A stretch of 64,000 nt of DNA from Thalassospira australica (lineage in GTDB: Bacteria > Pseudomonadota > Alphaproteobacteria > Rhodospirillales > Thalassospiraceae): NCBI RefSeq assembly GCF_000763295.1, contig NZ_JRJE01000032.1, forward strand, positions 434,001-498,000, given 5' to 3'. A program made the translations under genes and the position numbers. The notes beneath the pieces were generated by a model that had not been told where the DNA came from, did no database searches, and was given only the letters and a program-made list of their open reading frames with translations. Below, one piece after another: positions 8,944-20,174 of this stretch (the first letter of the stretch is position 1; every line of letters starts with the position of its first letter).

Positions 8944-9558
8944 ATGACCAATTTCCTCCATCTGGGTGATTTGCCCGATGATCTTGACCTGGGCAAGGTT
9001 GTGGCAATCGACAGCGAGACCATGGGGCTGAACCCGCACCGCGACCGTTTGTGTGTCGTGCAGCTTTCAAGCGGGGATGGCGACGCCCATCTGGTCAAGT
9101 TTGATGGGGAAGATTACAGCGCGCCGAACCTCAAAAAGCTTCTGGCTGATCCGGATGTGTTGAAGCTGTTTCATTTCGGGCGGTTCGATATCGCGGTCAT
9201 GGACAAGTATCTTGGCGTGCGCTGTGCGCCGGTCTATTGCACCAAGATTGCCTCCAAGCTGGTGCGTACCTATACCGACCGTCACGGGTTGAAAGACGTT
9301 TTGCGCGAGACCGTTGGTGTCGAGATTTCCAAGCAGCAGCAAAGTTCCGACTGGGGCGCGCCCGAGCTTTCCAAGGAACAGATCGATTACGCGGCATCCG
9401 ATGTGCTGTATCTGCATAAAGCACGCGAAGAGCTGGACCGTCGTTTGGTGCGCGAAGGGCGCATGGAAATGGCGCAGGCCTGTTTTGACTTCCTGCCGAT
9501 GCGGGCAACGCTTGATCTGGCGGGCTGGGAAGAAACCGATATTTTTGCCCATTCCTGA
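8944..9558 (+). CDS. RNase D-like 3'-5' exonuclease, short form
   Basis: A DEDD-superfamily 3'-5' exonuclease of 204 residues. Exo I is visible in VVAIDSETMGLNPHRDRLCVVQLS (Asp and Glu near 21 and 23), exo II in LFHFGRFDIAVM, and exo III with its Tyr in QIDYAASDVLYLHKAREEL. E. coli RNase D also has C-terminal HRDC domains; these are absent here, as in the short alphaproteobacterial form. It probably trims RNA 3' ends. The gene precedes the kdsD-lpt cluster, a common alphaproteobacterial arrangement. The start ATG has GGAGA about 8 nt upstream. Confidence 0.85.
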   Translation: MTNFLHLGDLPDDLDLGKVVAIDSETMGLNPHRDRLCVVQLSSGDGDAHLVKFDGEDYSAPNLKKLLADPDVLKLFHFGRFDIAVMDKYLGVRCAPVYCTKIASKLVRTYTDRHGLKDVLRETVGVEISKQQQSSDWGAPELSKEQIDYAASDVLYLHKAREELDRRLVREGRMEMAQACFDFLPMRATLDLAGWEETDIFAHS

Positions 9559-9719
9559 TCTCGGCGTAAGGCCGGTTAACCGCCTGTGAAGAATAGAGGT
9601 GTATGGGGGAAGCAATAGAATTGACCCCCACGCCAACCGGGTTCATAGTTTTGGCCCAATGATCTTGCAAGATTGGCGGTATACGCTATCTCCGGGCGGG
9701 AAACGCGAACAAGAAACAG

Positions 9720-10730
9720 ATGACAGTGACCCCAGAAGCCTCAACAGAGTCCCCCAACCTGCCAGCACCGGCAACGGACGCCGATCTTGCCATTGCGCGC
9801 CGTGTTCTTGAGATCGAAGCAACTGCGCTCCGTGAGCTTGCAGACTCACTCAATGGCGACTTTTGCGATGCCATCAACTTGATCGAGGGCCTGAAAGGCC
9901 GTCTGGTTGTGACCGGCATGGGCAAAAGCGGCCATATCGCCAAGAAAATCGCGGCGACCTTTGCCTCGACCGGAACCCCGTCCTTCTTTGTCCATCCGGC
10001 AGAGGCCAGCCACGGTGATTTGGGCATGATTGGCAAGGATGATGCGGTTCTGGCCCTGTCGAATTCCGGTGAAACCCCGGAACTGTCCGACATCATTGCC
10101 TTTACGCGCCGGTTTAACGTGCCGCTGATCGGCATGACGCGTAAACCACACAGCTCGCTTGCCAAGCAGTCTGATTGTCCGCTGGTTCTGCCGGCAAGTC
10201 CGGAAGCTTGCCCGAACAAACAGGCGCCGACGACCTCGACCACGGCGATGCTGGCCCTTGCCGATGCGCTGGCGGTGACATTGATGGAGCGTCGCGGGTT
10301 TTCATCCGATGATTTCCGCACCTTCCACCCCGGCGGAAAGCTGGGGCAGCGGTTGTTGCATGTGGCCGATGTCATGCATGGGGTTGATGCCCTGCCGCTG
10401 ATTGGCCGTGATGCGCTGATGTCCGAAGCATTGGTGACCATGACCAGCCATTCATTTGGCTGTGTCGGGGTGCTTGATGATGCCGGGGCATTGGTCGGGA
10501 TTGTGACCGATGGCGATTTGCGTCGTCACATGGCCGATAACCTTGTGGCGATGAAGGTCGGTGATGTCATGACCGCCGGGCCGAAGGTAACCAATAGCGG
10601 GGCGCTGGCGGTTGAGGCGCTTGCGATCATGAATGATCGTTCGATCACATCGCTTTTTGTGCTTGATGATGGGGATGTGCCCGTCGGGCTTGTTCATATC
10701 CATGATCTTTTGCGCGTCGGAGTGGCGTAA
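9720..10730 (+). CDS. kdsD: D-arabinose-5-phosphate isomerase (KpsF/GutQ family)
   Basis: Interconverts ribulose-5-phosphate and arabinose-5-phosphate, the first step towards Kdo of the LPS inner core. 336 residues: an SIS sugar-isomerase domain at about 45-190 (TGMGKSGHIAKKIAATFASTGT, ALSNSGETPEL, TTSTTAMLALADALAV) followed by a pair of CBS domains at about 215-335. This is the standard architecture and length. The stop is three bases from the lptC start, placing it at the head of a kdsD-lptC-lptA-lptB unit that joins Kdo supply with LPS export. The ribosome binding site is weak and the ATG at 9720 is chosen because it gives the normal N-terminus. Confidence 0.93.
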   Translation: MTVTPEASTESPNLPAPATDADLAIARRVLEIEATALRELADSLNGDFCDAINLIEGLKGRLVVTGMGKSGHIAKKIAATFASTGTPSFFVHPAEASHGDLGMIGKDDAVLALSNSGETPELSDIIAFTRRFNVPLIGMTRKPHSSLAKQSDCPLVLPASPEACPNKQAPTTSTTAMLALADALAVTLMERRGFSSDDFRTFHPGGKLGQRLLHVADVMHGVDALPLIGRDALMSEALVTMTSHSFGCVGVLDDAGALVGIVTDGDLRRHMADNLVAMKVGDVMTAGPKVTNSGALAVEALAIMNDRSITSLFVLDDGDVPVGLVHIHDLLRVGVA

Positions 10731-10733
10731 AGC

Positions 10734-11444
10734 ATGAGCAACGAGGGCGCGTCACAGGTCGATCAACGCGAAGCGCGGGGCATTTCGCGCCATCGTCTGC
10801 CGTCGGGCCGTCGTGATGTGCGGATCAATCCGTTTCGCCGTGTCATCGTCAATATGCTGAAATTCGTGCTGCCGCTGATCGCCATGACGATCATGGCGCT
10901 GGTGATTTTGTGGCCGCAGATCGAACAGGTGCAGGACAGCGGCTTTCGGCTTGGCTTTTCGACATCGCCTGAAGATCTGATGGAAAATGTCGCGATGAGC
11001 AATCCGCGTTTCTTTGGCGTGGATGGCAATCGTCAGCCCTTTACCGTGACGGCAAACGAGGCGGTTGAAGCCACCAAAACAGCCGATCGCCCGGACCATA
11101 TTTATCTTGCCGGACCACAGGCCGATATCACGCTTGAAGATGGGTCCTGGATCGCGATGACCGCGAACGAAGGGTTCTATACCGAGATCGACGGGATGCT
11201 CGATCTTGTTGGAACGGTGAATATGTATCACGATAACGGCTTTGAGATTCACACCCAAGAAGCTGAAATTGCAATGAATTCTGGCAGTGCGAGTGGAGAT
11301 GTTCCGGTGAACGGGCAGGGACCATTTGGCACGATCAAGTCGGATTCCGGCTTTGAGCTGGAAGACAAGGGGGCGGTGATCCGCTTTTTGGGGAAATCGC
11401 AGTTGGTGATTTTCGACAGTGCAATGAATTCGACGGAGCAATGA
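10734..11444 (+). CDS. lptC: LPS export ABC transporter periplasmic protein LptC
   Basis: A bitopic inner-membrane protein that passes LPS from LptB2FG to LptA. 236 residues with a basic cytoplasmic start, one transmembrane segment at about 36-58 (MLKFVLPLIAMTIMALVILW), and a periplasmic beta-jellyroll region with typical LptC spacing such as PRFFGVDGNRQPFTVTANEA. It lies between kdsD (3-bp gap) and lptA (10-bp gap), which confirms the call because LptC sequences are weakly conserved. The N-terminal cytoplasmic tail of about 35 residues is longer than in E. coli, as is usual in alphaproteobacteria. Confidence 0.88.
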   Translation: MSNEGASQVDQREARGISRHRLPSGRRDVRINPFRRVIVNMLKFVLPLIAMTIMALVILWPQIEQVQDSGFRLGFSTSPEDLMENVAMSNPRFFGVDGNRQPFTVTANEAVEATKTADRPDHIYLAGPQADITLEDGSWIAMTANEGFYTEIDGMLDLVGTVNMYHDNGFEIHTQEAEIAMNSGSASGDVPVNGQGPFGTIKSDSGFELEDKGAVIRFLGKSQLVIFDSAMNSTEQ

Positions 11445-11454
11445 GAGGGAAGTC

Positions 11455-12333
11455 ATGATTGCGATGCCACATCTTGCCCGCAATACGATGAAGCTGATGA
11501 CAACCCTGTTGTTGGCCTCTGCTGCTGTGGGCTTTTCGGCACAGCCGAACGGGGCACAGGCCAATCCGCTTGGGCTGGCGCAAAATGGTGGCGGCGGGCT
11601 TGAGGTCGAGTCTGATAACGGTATTGAATGGCGTCGTAACGAGCAGGTCCTGATTGCGCGTGGCAATGCGGTGGCAACGCGCGGTACCTCGCGGGTTGAT
11701 GCCGATGAACTTCAGGCGCTTTATCGGGATCGGGACGGCAATAGCGAGATTTACCGCATCATTGCGATCGGCAATGTCAAATTGTCATCTGATACCGATG
11801 TCGCAGAAGGCGACAAGGCGGTCTATGACATTGATGACGCGGTGGTTGTTCTGACCGGCGATAACCTGAAATATTCCACCCCGACCGAGACGCTCACCGC
11901 ACGCGACAGCCTGGAATATTGGGAAACAGAACGTGTTGCCATTGCCCGTGGCGATGCGGTCGCGGTTGCCGAGGATCGCACATTGCGCGGAGATGTTTTA
12001 ACTGCGCGTTTTGATGCCGCCGAGGGTGGGGCCAATGAATTAAGCCGCATTGATGGACAAGGAAATGTGAATATTCGCACGGCAACCGAGTTTGTTGTTG
12101 GCGATCAGGGTGTTTATGATGCGAAAACAGGTATCGTCACCCTAACCGGATCGGTTAAGATCACCCGCGGAGAGAACCAGCTGAATGGGGACCGCGCCGT
12201 GGTCGACCTGAATACCGGGGTCAGTCGCCTGACAGCAGATGGTAATGGCGGTGGGAAAACCCGTGTTCGTGGCCTTCTGGTTCCACAAAAAGATGAAAAC
12301 AACAGCCCGGCTGATGCCGGGGCCGGTAACTGA
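11455..12333 (+). CDS. lptA: LPS transport periplasmic protein LptA (OstA domain)
   Basis: Periplasmic bridge protein for LPS transport. 292 residues, clearly longer than E. coli LptA (about 185). A signal peptide covers about 1-35 with probable cleavage near GAQA. Repeated OstA strands follow: [40 protein letters not shown] and [43 protein letters not shown]. The pattern suggests about one and a half OstA units, giving a longer beta-jellyroll. GAGGGA stands upstream of the ATG. The gene sits between lptC and lptB. Confidence 0.9.
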   Translation: MIAMPHLARNTMKLMTTLLLASAAVGFSAQPNGAQANPLGLAQNGGGGLEVESDNGIEWRRNEQVLIARGNAVATRGTSRVDADELQALYRDRDGNSEIYRIIAIGNVKLSSDTDVAEGDKAVYDIDDAVVVLTGDNLKYSTPTETLTARDSLEYWETERVAIARGDAVAVAEDRTLRGDVLTARFDAAEGGANELSRIDGQGNVNIRTATEFVVGDQGVYDAKTGIVTLTGSVKITRGENQLNGDRAVVDLNTGVSRLTADGNGGGKTRVRGLLVPQKDENNSPADAGAGN

Positions 12334-12347
12334 GAAAGGTCGGTCAT

Positions 12348-13181
12348 TTGTTCTGGTCGCGCAAAAGCGTCAAATCCGATAACGCAAAGGCGCAAGCTGT
12401 ATCTGGTGATGCATCGTCAGTTGACGGTGGTGCATCCGGCCCGCGTCTGATCAGTACCAACCAGGGGCTGGTGGCGCATAACCTTGGCAAAAGCTTCAAG
12501 AAGCGCCCGGTGCTCAAGGATGTGTCGGTTTCCGTACAGCGCGGCGAGGCGGTTGGCCTTTTGGGGCCGAATGGTGCGGGCAAGACCACCAGTTTCTATA
12601 TTATCACCGGCCTGATTTCAGCCGACCGCGGCACCATTTCCATGGATGGGCGCGACATTACCATGATGCCGATGTATCAGCGTGCGCGCATGGGAATCGG
12701 CTATTTGCCGCAGGAAGCCTCGATTTTCCGTGGCATGACGGTTGAACAGAACATCATGGCGGTTCTTGAGGTGGTCGAAGATGACCGCATCAAACGCGAA
12801 CAGAACCTTGAAGATCTTTTGGCGGAATTCGCCATTGAACATTTGCGCCGCACACCGGCCCTTGCGCTTTCGGGCGGGGAGCGCCGCCGTTGCGAGATCG
12901 CACGTGCGCTTGCGGCCCATCCGAACTTTGTTTTGCTGGACGAACCACTTGCCGGGATTGACCCGATTGCAGTGGGCGATATCCGTGATCTTGTACGTCA
13001 TCTGAAAGATCGTGGCATTGGGGTCTTGATTACTGACCACAATGTGCGCGAGACTCTCGATATTATCGACCGGGCATATATCTTGCATGATGGTCGGGTT
13101 TTGATGGAAGGTGGTCCTGAAGAGATCGTCAGAAATGATGATGTTCGAAGGGTTTATCTGGGCGATCGTTTCAGCCTTTGA
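12348..13181 (+). CDS. lptB: LPS export ABC transporter ATPase LptB
   Basis: Cytoplasmic ATPase that drives LPS extraction by LptFG. Walker A GPNGAGKT is at 73-80, the signature [15 protein letters not shown] near 170, Walker [12 protein letters not shown] near 195, and the switch His in [13 protein letters not shown]. The start is TTG at 12348, with AAAGG seven bases upstream; no ATG gives a complete domain. This leaves a 40-residue polar N-terminal extension not found in E. coli LptB. The gap to lptA is 14 bp. rpoN follows, as in most proteobacteria. Confidence 0.93.
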   Translation: MFWSRKSVKSDNAKAQAVSGDASSVDGGASGPRLISTNQGLVAHNLGKSFKKRPVLKDVSVSVQRGEAVGLLGPNGAGKTTSFYIITGLISADRGTISMDGRDITMMPMYQRARMGIGYLPQEASIFRGMTVEQNIMAVLEVVEDDRIKREQNLEDLLAEFAIEHLRRTPALALSGGERRRCEIARALAAHPNFVLLDEPLAGIDPIAVGDIRDLVRHLKDRGIGVLITDHNVRETLDIIDRAYILHDGRVLMEGGPEEIVRNDDVRRVYLGDRFSL

Positions 13182-13245
13182 TAAAGCTGCCAGACAGTCA
13201 TACCAGTCTTGGGGGGAGTTCGGATTGACACGGGGTAGTGCATAA

Positions 13246-14817
13246 ATGGCCCTGAAGGCGCGGCTAGACTTACGTCAGTCCCAGTCACTTGTCATGACTC
13301 CCCAGCTGCAGCAGGCGATTAAGCTGCTGCAATTCAATAATATTGAGCTTTCCAATTTTATCGACAGCGAGCTGATGGAAAACCCGCTTCTGGAGCGGGC
13401 CGATCCCGGCCAAACCTATGCCGAAACCGGTGACGGGGCGGTTGGCAATGGCGATGAAGGCATCGATAGCCGATCCACCGACAATTTTTCAGACCGCGAA
13501 GATCAGTTCGGAACCGACCGCCTGACCGCAAGCGATTCCATGGGCAGCGACGATGGCCCGCTTGATGTGGCCAGTGATGCGCTTTATGGCGGCGAGGGTG
13601 AAATAACCCGCAACGGCGAACCGGTTGCCGGCAATCATGATTATGCGGCCCCCCACGGCGGGGGCGCAGGTGGCGCAGGTGGCGGTGGTGGCGAAGATCT
13701 GCCGGGCCTTGAACAAACCCTGGCCGATGAAGCAACCCTGCGGCAGTCGCTTGATGATCAGCTTAATATCGCCTTTGCCGATTCCATGTCGCGCATGATC
13801 GGCAGCTATCTGATCGATATGCTTGATGACAACGGGTATGTCAGCGGCGAACTTGGCGAGGTTTCCGAAGCGCTTGAATGCGATATGGCCGAGGTCGAAC
13901 GTGTTCTTGCGGTGATGCAGGGGTTTGACCCGGTCGGTATTTTCGCCCGCAACCTTGCCGAATGTCTTGAGCTGCAGCTGCGTGAGCTTAATCGCTATGA
14001 CCCGGCGATGGCGGCCCTTCTGTCCAATCTGGATCTTCTGGCCAAGCGGGACTTTGATCGTTTGCGCCGGGTGTGCGGGGTCGACTCGGACGATCTTTAT
14101 GACATGATCGCCGAAATCAAAACCCTTGATCCCCGTCCGGGCAAGACTGCCGATGGTGAAGTTGCCACCCCGGTAATTCCCGACGTTTTGATGCGTGCTG
14201 CGGGCAATGGCAACTGGCATCTCGAACTGAATTCCGAAGCCCTGCCACGTGTTCTGGTCAATGAGGACTATGTTGCGCAGATCGGGTCGGGCCTGCGTGA
14301 TCGTGAAGAACGCGGTTTCATGAGCGAAAAGCTTCAAACGGCAAACTGGCTGGTCAAGGCATTGCACCAGCGTGCAACCACGATCATGAAGGTCGCCAGC
14401 GAAATCGTCCGCCAGCAGGATGGATTCTTTACCCATGGGGTCGGGCATCTGCGCCCGTTAATTCTGCGCGATATCGCCGAGGCCATCGGCATGCATGAAA
14501 GCACGGTATCACGGGTGACGAATGGCAAGTTCATGTCGACGCCGCGTGGCATGTTCGAGCTGAAATACTTCTTCACGACGGCGATTTCGTCTTCAGATGG
14601 TGGTGATGCCTATTCTTCGGAATCTGTGCGGTATCGGATCAAGTCGTTGATTGATAACGAGGATCCCAAAAAGATTCTGTCAGACGACAAACTCGTTGAG
14701 CTTCTTGGCAAGGAAGGGATCGACATTGCGCGTCGAACAGTGGCAAAATACCGTGAAGCGATGCGCATTCCTTCGTCAGTCCAGCGTCGGCGCGAGAAAA
14801 AATCACGTGCTTCCTAG
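13246..14817 (+). CDS. rpoN: RNA polymerase sigma-54 factor
   Basis: Alternative sigma factor for nitrogen, motility and other enhancer-dependent promoters. 523 residues. Region I is the Gln/Leu-rich activator-interacting segment at about 1-50 (LRQSQSLVMTPQLQQAIKLL). An acidic, Gly-rich region II spans about 60-160, including HGGGAGGAGGGGG. Core-binding repeats and the DNA-binding domain follow, ending with the RpoN box ARRTVAKYRE near residue 500. All regions are intact. It lies between lptB and hpf in the classical order. Confidence 0.96.
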   Translation: MALKARLDLRQSQSLVMTPQLQQAIKLLQFNNIELSNFIDSELMENPLLERADPGQTYAETGDGAVGNGDEGIDSRSTDNFSDREDQFGTDRLTASDSMGSDDGPLDVASDALYGGEGEITRNGEPVAGNHDYAAPHGGGAGGAGGGGGEDLPGLEQTLADEATLRQSLDDQLNIAFADSMSRMIGSYLIDMLDDNGYVSGELGEVSEALECDMAEVERVLAVMQGFDPVGIFARNLAECLELQLRELNRYDPAMAALLSNLDLLAKRDFDRLRRVCGVDSDDLYDMIAEIKTLDPRPGKTADGEVATPVIPDVLMRAAGNGNWHLELNSEALPRVLVNEDYVAQIGSGLRDREERGFMSEKLQTANWLVKALHQRATTIMKVASEIVRQQDGFFTHGVGHLRPLILRDIAEAIGMHESTVSRVTNGKFMSTPRGMFELKYFFTTAISSSDGGDAYSSESVRYRIKSLIDNEDPKKILSDDKLVELLGKEGIDIARRTVAKYREAMRIPSSVQRRREKKSRAS

Positions 14818-14877
14818 CACTAAAATGACGGGAAAAGTACGATAACGTACTGCAATTTAATGGAACATACCCATATC

Positions 14878-14906
14878 TTGACTTGGTAAAGACGAGGGAA
14901 TATGGT
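14878..14906 (+). promoter_or_regulatory. Candidate sigma-70 promoter for hpf
   Basis: TTGACT (14878-14883) and TATGGT (14901-14906) are separated by 17 bp and lie about 73 bp before the hpf start, so hpf-ptsN can be transcribed independently of rpoN. A 6-bp dyad AGTACG/CGTACT lies just upstream at about 14836-14851. Confidence 0.4.
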
Positions 14907-14978
14907 GCGCCCACCTGATTGAGGGGCACCAGACATCCATATGTTACGGTAAGTCACTCAACCGGGGATAGGCGATCC

Positions 14979-15566
14979 ATGCAAATTACGGTTATCGGTA
15001 AGCAACTTGACGTCGGCGATGCACTTCGCCAACACGTCGTCGAGACCTTGGACCCTGCAGTAGAGAAATATTTCGATCATGCAATCGAAGCCACGGTGAC
15101 CTTCACCAAACAGGCACATCTCTATCACGCGCAGATTTCGGTCCATGTCGGTAAGGGCATGATGGTACAGGCAAAGGCATCGGCCAATGAGGTTTACCCC
15201 TCGTTTGATGCGGCCTGTGACAGAGTGGCCAAACAGTTGCGGCGCTATAAAAGGCGCCTGCGTGATCATCACGCAAGCCGTGACCATCATGAGCAGGCCC
15301 GTCTAGAGGCGGTCCACTATGTGATCGCGCAAGAAGATGACGATCATTCGGATGACGATCACGTAAACGGCTACGAACCGGTGATTGTTGCCGAGACACC
15401 CGATCGCATCGATACGCTTTCCGTTGGGGAAGCTGTCATGCGGCTCGACTTGGGGGACATTCCGGCACTGATGTTCCGGAATGGCAAACATGGCGGATTC
15501 AATGTTGTGTATCGTCGCTCAGATGGCAATATCGGTTGGCTAGATCCAAACGATAGCGAATCCTGA
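14979..15566 (+). CDS. hpf: Ribosome hibernation promoting factor, long form
   Basis: Binds the 30S subunit and promotes inactive ribosome dimers. I start it at ATG 14979 (MQITVIGKQLDVGDALRQHV), which gives 195 residues and the normal N-terminus of the family; an in-frame upstream codon at 14919 would add 20 unrelated residues. The N-terminal S30AE domain (about 1-105) is followed by an acidic His/Asp-rich linker (about 110-130) and a C-terminal dimerisation domain (MRLDLGDIPALMFRNGKHGGFNVVYRRSDGNIGWLDP). The long form, usual in alphaproteobacteria, makes 100S ribosomes without RMF. rpoN upstream and ptsN downstream match the conserved cluster. Confidence 0.92.
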   Translation: MQITVIGKQLDVGDALRQHVVETLDPAVEKYFDHAIEATVTFTKQAHLYHAQISVHVGKGMMVQAKASANEVYPSFDAACDRVAKQLRRYKRRLRDHHASRDHHEQARLEAVHYVIAQEDDDHSDDDHVNGYEPVIVAETPDRIDTLSVGEAVMRLDLGDIPALMFRNGKHGGFNVVYRRSDGNIGWLDPNDSES

Positions 15567-15613
15567 AGCGCGGGACAGAAACCGAATCCCAGCCAAACAA
15601 CACAACGCGAAAA

Positions 15614-16078
15614 ATGGACATATCATCGATTCTTACTCCGTCCGGAGTTATTCCGGCACTGCGTTCTGGTGCTAAGAAAGCAGTGCTTGAGGAACTTGCC
15701 GAAAAGGCAGCCGAAGTTACCGGACGCTCTGCAAGCGAGATTTTTTCTGTCCTGCTTGACCGTGAAAAGCTTGGCAGTACCGGTGTTGGTGGCGGTGTCG
15801 CGATCCCGCACGGCAAGTTGAACGATCTGGATCGGCTGTACATGGTTTTTGCCCGTGCAGGCAACCCGATCGAGTTTGATGCCGTTGACGAGCACCCTGT
15901 CGACTTGTTCTGCATGCTGATTGCACCCGAAGAAGCCGGTGCTGATCACCTTAAGGCGTTGGCGCGGATTTCCCGTCTGCTGCGCAATCAGGGCATGTGT
16001 GACAAGCTGCGCGGGGCTGGATCGGCCGATGCGATCTATGCGCTTCTGACCCAGGACGAGGCCGAACAGGCCGCTTGA
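15614..16078 (+). CDS. ptsN: Nitrogen PTS EIIA component
   Basis: Phosphoacceptor of the regulatory nitrogen PTS. 154 residues of the PTS EIIA type-2 fold. The phosphorylated histidine is His66 in GGGVAIPHGKL. It acts through its phosphorylation state on partner proteins, for example in potassium and carbon-nitrogen balance. It is the last gene of the rpoN-hpf-ptsN cluster and is closed by the terminator at 16143-16176. Confidence 0.94.
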   Translation: MDISSILTPSGVIPALRSGAKKAVLEELAEKAAEVTGRSASEIFSVLLDREKLGSTGVGGGVAIPHGKLNDLDRLYMVFARAGNPIEFDAVDEHPVDLFCMLIAPEEAGADHLKALARISRLLRNQGMCDKLRGAGSADAIYALLTQDEAEQAA

Positions 16079-16142
16079 AACGGTCAGTGAGTGGCGGGTA
16101 GTCCCCGTAGATGTCTTGGCAAGGACCCACAGAATTCAAAAG

Positions 16143-16176
16143 AACCGGACGCCCATCAGGCGTCCGGTTTTTCTTT
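16143..16176 (+). terminator. Intrinsic terminator after ptsN
   Basis: An 11-bp perfect stem, AACCGGACGCC (16143-16153) and GGCGTCCGGTT (16159-16169), has loop CATCA and is followed by TTTCTTT. It lies between the convergent ptsN and AmpG-like genes. Confidence 0.8.
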
Positions 16177-16195
16177 GTGCGGTTCGATATCCTGA

Positions 16196-17767
16196 TCAGG
16201 CGTTCGATGGTGCGTCCCTGGCATCGTCAGGGCCCTTCACATCGGTCAATCGCCCGGCCATCACCACAAGATACAGTACCGGAATGCCGATGATGGCTGT
16301 GCCGATAAAGAACCAGCTATAGCCCACCGCATCGACCGCCGTGCCCGAGAACCCGGCAAGGATTTTCGGAAACAGGGTCATGATCGAACTGAAGATCGCG
16401 TATTGCATGGCGGTAAAGGAGATATTGGTCAGACCGGACAGATAGGCGATGAAGGCGGCCGTTGCCAGACCACCGCACAGGTTGTCGCCCATAATGACAA
16501 TGACAAACATGGTCGTGTTCGGGCCGATATAGGCGAGAAAGGCAAACAGGATGTTGGAAATGGCCGCCAGAAAAGCCCCAAGGAACAAAATCCGCAACAC
16601 GCCATAGCGCACCGACAGAACCCCGCCCAGAAAACTGCCTGCAATGGTCATGAACAGACCAAGCGTCTTGGAGACAGCGGCAATTTCCTCTTTTGAGAAG
16701 CCAAGGTCGGTGTAAAACACGTTGGCCATTACCCCCATGACGATATCGGCAATGCGATAGACGCCAATCAGGACGAGAATAACAATTGCGGCCTTGCCGT
16801 ACCGGTCGACGAAATCCTTCACCGGCGAAATATAGGCTTCCTGAACCATCCCGGTGGGGGTCAGGCCAACACGGGTGGTTAGCCATGCCACCAGAATGGC
16901 AAAGGCAATGGCAATGCCCAGCTTGACCGCACCGGCAACAAAGCCCGAAAGTTCACGGATCATGCCACCATCAATAAGCGCTGTTCTCAGCGGATCGGTA
17001 ATGTGCGCAGCGTAGATAATCGCAATGACAAAGGCGATGACCGTTATCGCAAACATCGCGATAAAGCGGACATAATCTGACGTCTTGTGGAAAAATTTGC
17101 TGTCGAGGCGCTCAACATCGGGTTCGCTGACGAGAAGGGTGGTGATGACGCCAATGCACATGGCAAGCGCCATACAGCCATAGGCGACCATCCAGGCAAA
17201 GTGTTGATAGGTGCCCTCGGCCTCAAACAGCCCGGCGATGGTGAGTGCCCCGGCGCCGGCGATGATCATGCCGATCCGGTATCCGCCGATATAGGCGGAA
17301 CTCATCATGGCCTGCAGATCGGTGTTTGCGGCTTCGATGCGGTAGGCATCAATGACAATATCCTGCGTGGCCGAGGCAAAACCAAGCGCGACGGCGGCAA
17401 AGGCCATCATGGTCAAGTTTTCGGCAGGATCGGTCAGCCCCATCCACAGGATCGCGCCGATGATGGCGAACTGGGAAATGATCAACCAGCTCCGGCGACG
17501 GCCAAGGATGCTGTGCAGGATCGGGAACGGAAGCCTGTCAATCAGCGGAGCCCAGACAAACTTGAAGGAATAGCCAAGGGCGGCCCAACTGAAATAGGTG
17601 ACTGTGGAACGATCCACCCCGGCTTCGCGCAGCCAGATCGACAGTGTTGAGAAAATCAGAAGAATAGGAATGCCTGCCGACAATCCCAAAAACAGCATTG
17701 TAATCACCCGTGGATGAACAAAAGCGCCAAAGGCCTCGCCCCAGCTTCGCTTTTCTGCGCTGTGCAT
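16196..17767 (-). CDS. ampG: AmpG-like muropeptide MFS transporter
   Basis: Inner-membrane major facilitator permease, 523 residues, with about 14 hydrophobic segments rather than 12, as in AmpG. The N-terminus (FLGLSAGIPILLIFSTLSIWLREAGVDRSTVTYFSW, then KFVWAPLIDRLP) matches the conserved AmpG start, followed by GRRRSW after the second helix. The expected substrate is GlcNAc-anhydroMurNAc peptides for murein recycling. A divergent amphiphilic stretch in the middle (about 290-330) is longer than in E. coli. Specificity is assigned by family resemblance only. Confidence 0.85.
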   Translation of the reverse strand: MHSAEKRSWGEAFGAFVHPRVITMLFLGLSAGIPILLIFSTLSIWLREAGVDRSTVTYFSWAALGYSFKFVWAPLIDRLPFPILHSILGRRRSWLIISQFAIIGAILWMGLTDPAENLTMMAFAAVALGFASATQDIVIDAYRIEAANTDLQAMMSSAYIGGYRIGMIIAGAGALTIAGLFEAEGTYQHFAWMVAYGCMALAMCIGVITTLLVSEPDVERLDSKFFHKTSDYVRFIAMFAITVIAFVIAIIYAAHITDPLRTALIDGGMIRELSGFVAGAVKLGIAIAFAILVAWLTTRVGLTPTGMVQEAYISPVKDFVDRYGKAAIVILVLIGVYRIADIVMGVMANVFYTDLGFSKEEIAAVSKTLGLFMTIAGSFLGGVLSVRYGVLRILFLGAFLAAISNILFAFLAYIGPNTTMFVIVIMGDNLCGGLATAAFIAYLSGLTNISFTAMQYAIFSSIMTLFPKILAGFSGTAVDAVGYSWFFIGTAIIGIPVLYLVVMAGRLTDVKGPDDARDAPSNA

Positions 17768-17862
17768 TGATTTTCCCCTGTTTCAAGCAATGGCACGAAG
17801 CTAGTGCAAACTGGTTAAGGAAAACCGAAACAGGGCGCGCAGCGGATGATGATGCGGGCATG

Positions 17863-17898
17863 AAAAAGGGCCGATCCATTCCTGGACCGGCCCTTTTT
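17863..17898 (-). terminator. Intrinsic terminator after typA
   Basis: Arms 17863-17878 and 17883-17898 form a 16-bp stem with one mismatch and a 4-nt loop, with an A-run at the left end on the plus strand. On the minus strand this is a GC stem followed by T residues, 24 bp past the typA stop. The T-run on the right would allow bidirectional action. Confidence 0.75.
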
Positions 17899-17921
17899 GA
17901 ATTTGGTGCAGAAAGAAAGGC

Positions 17922-19733
<1,812 letters not shown>

Positions 19734-20174
19734 GGGCGCGGACTCCAGATATAAAAATGCCGCGCGCCGGGGTCTGCCCATGCGCATCGGTCAGTAAAAC
19801 GTTTCAAGGCCAGTAGATATTCAGCACCCATATGACCGGTGTCGTTGGATCGGCACGGTCAAGGCCGCGCCTTATGCAGCGCAGGGTACATGCTGAATGT
19901 TTACTGGCCCGAAAAACAAAAATTGCAGGCTGGCTTCGAAAGCTGCCCTGTCATAGCCAATGTGAAGGCGAAAGACCAGCTTTGTGCGCGCCATGCGGGG
20001 TTGATTTTTCTGCAATGCGGGCTGTTTGCGCCAAACTTTGGATAAAGTCAATGCTTGTGTTGCGTTGCAGCGCCGGGGAAACCGCCATTTTCACCATTGA
20101 AAACGGGACGACAACGCAATGTTGCCGTCCCGTGAAATCTTGGTCTTCTGACAGATAAAGCTGCCGGGGCGGGG
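19734..20174. other. 440-bp intergenic region between typA and the PfkB kinase
   Basis: No supported gene; a 108-codon plus-strand frame has atypical composition and no domain. The typA promoter should lie in the left part, read leftwards. The right end carries the terminator of the kinase gene at 20104-20134. Confidence 0.4.
20104..20134 (-). terminator. Intrinsic terminator after the PfkB kinase
   Basis: A 13-bp stem with one mismatch (20104-20116 and 20122-20134, loop GCAAT) is flanked on the left by AAAA, so on the minus strand the GC-rich stem is followed by T residues. Confidence 0.6.

Noticed and set aside
13489-14448. 319-codon open frame antisense to rpoN
   Set aside because: Same reason: overlaps an intact, certain gene and shows no domain.
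19832-20158. 108-codon ORF between typA and the kinase
   Set aside because: Cys/Arg-rich, no domain, overlaps the terminator of the kinase gene.
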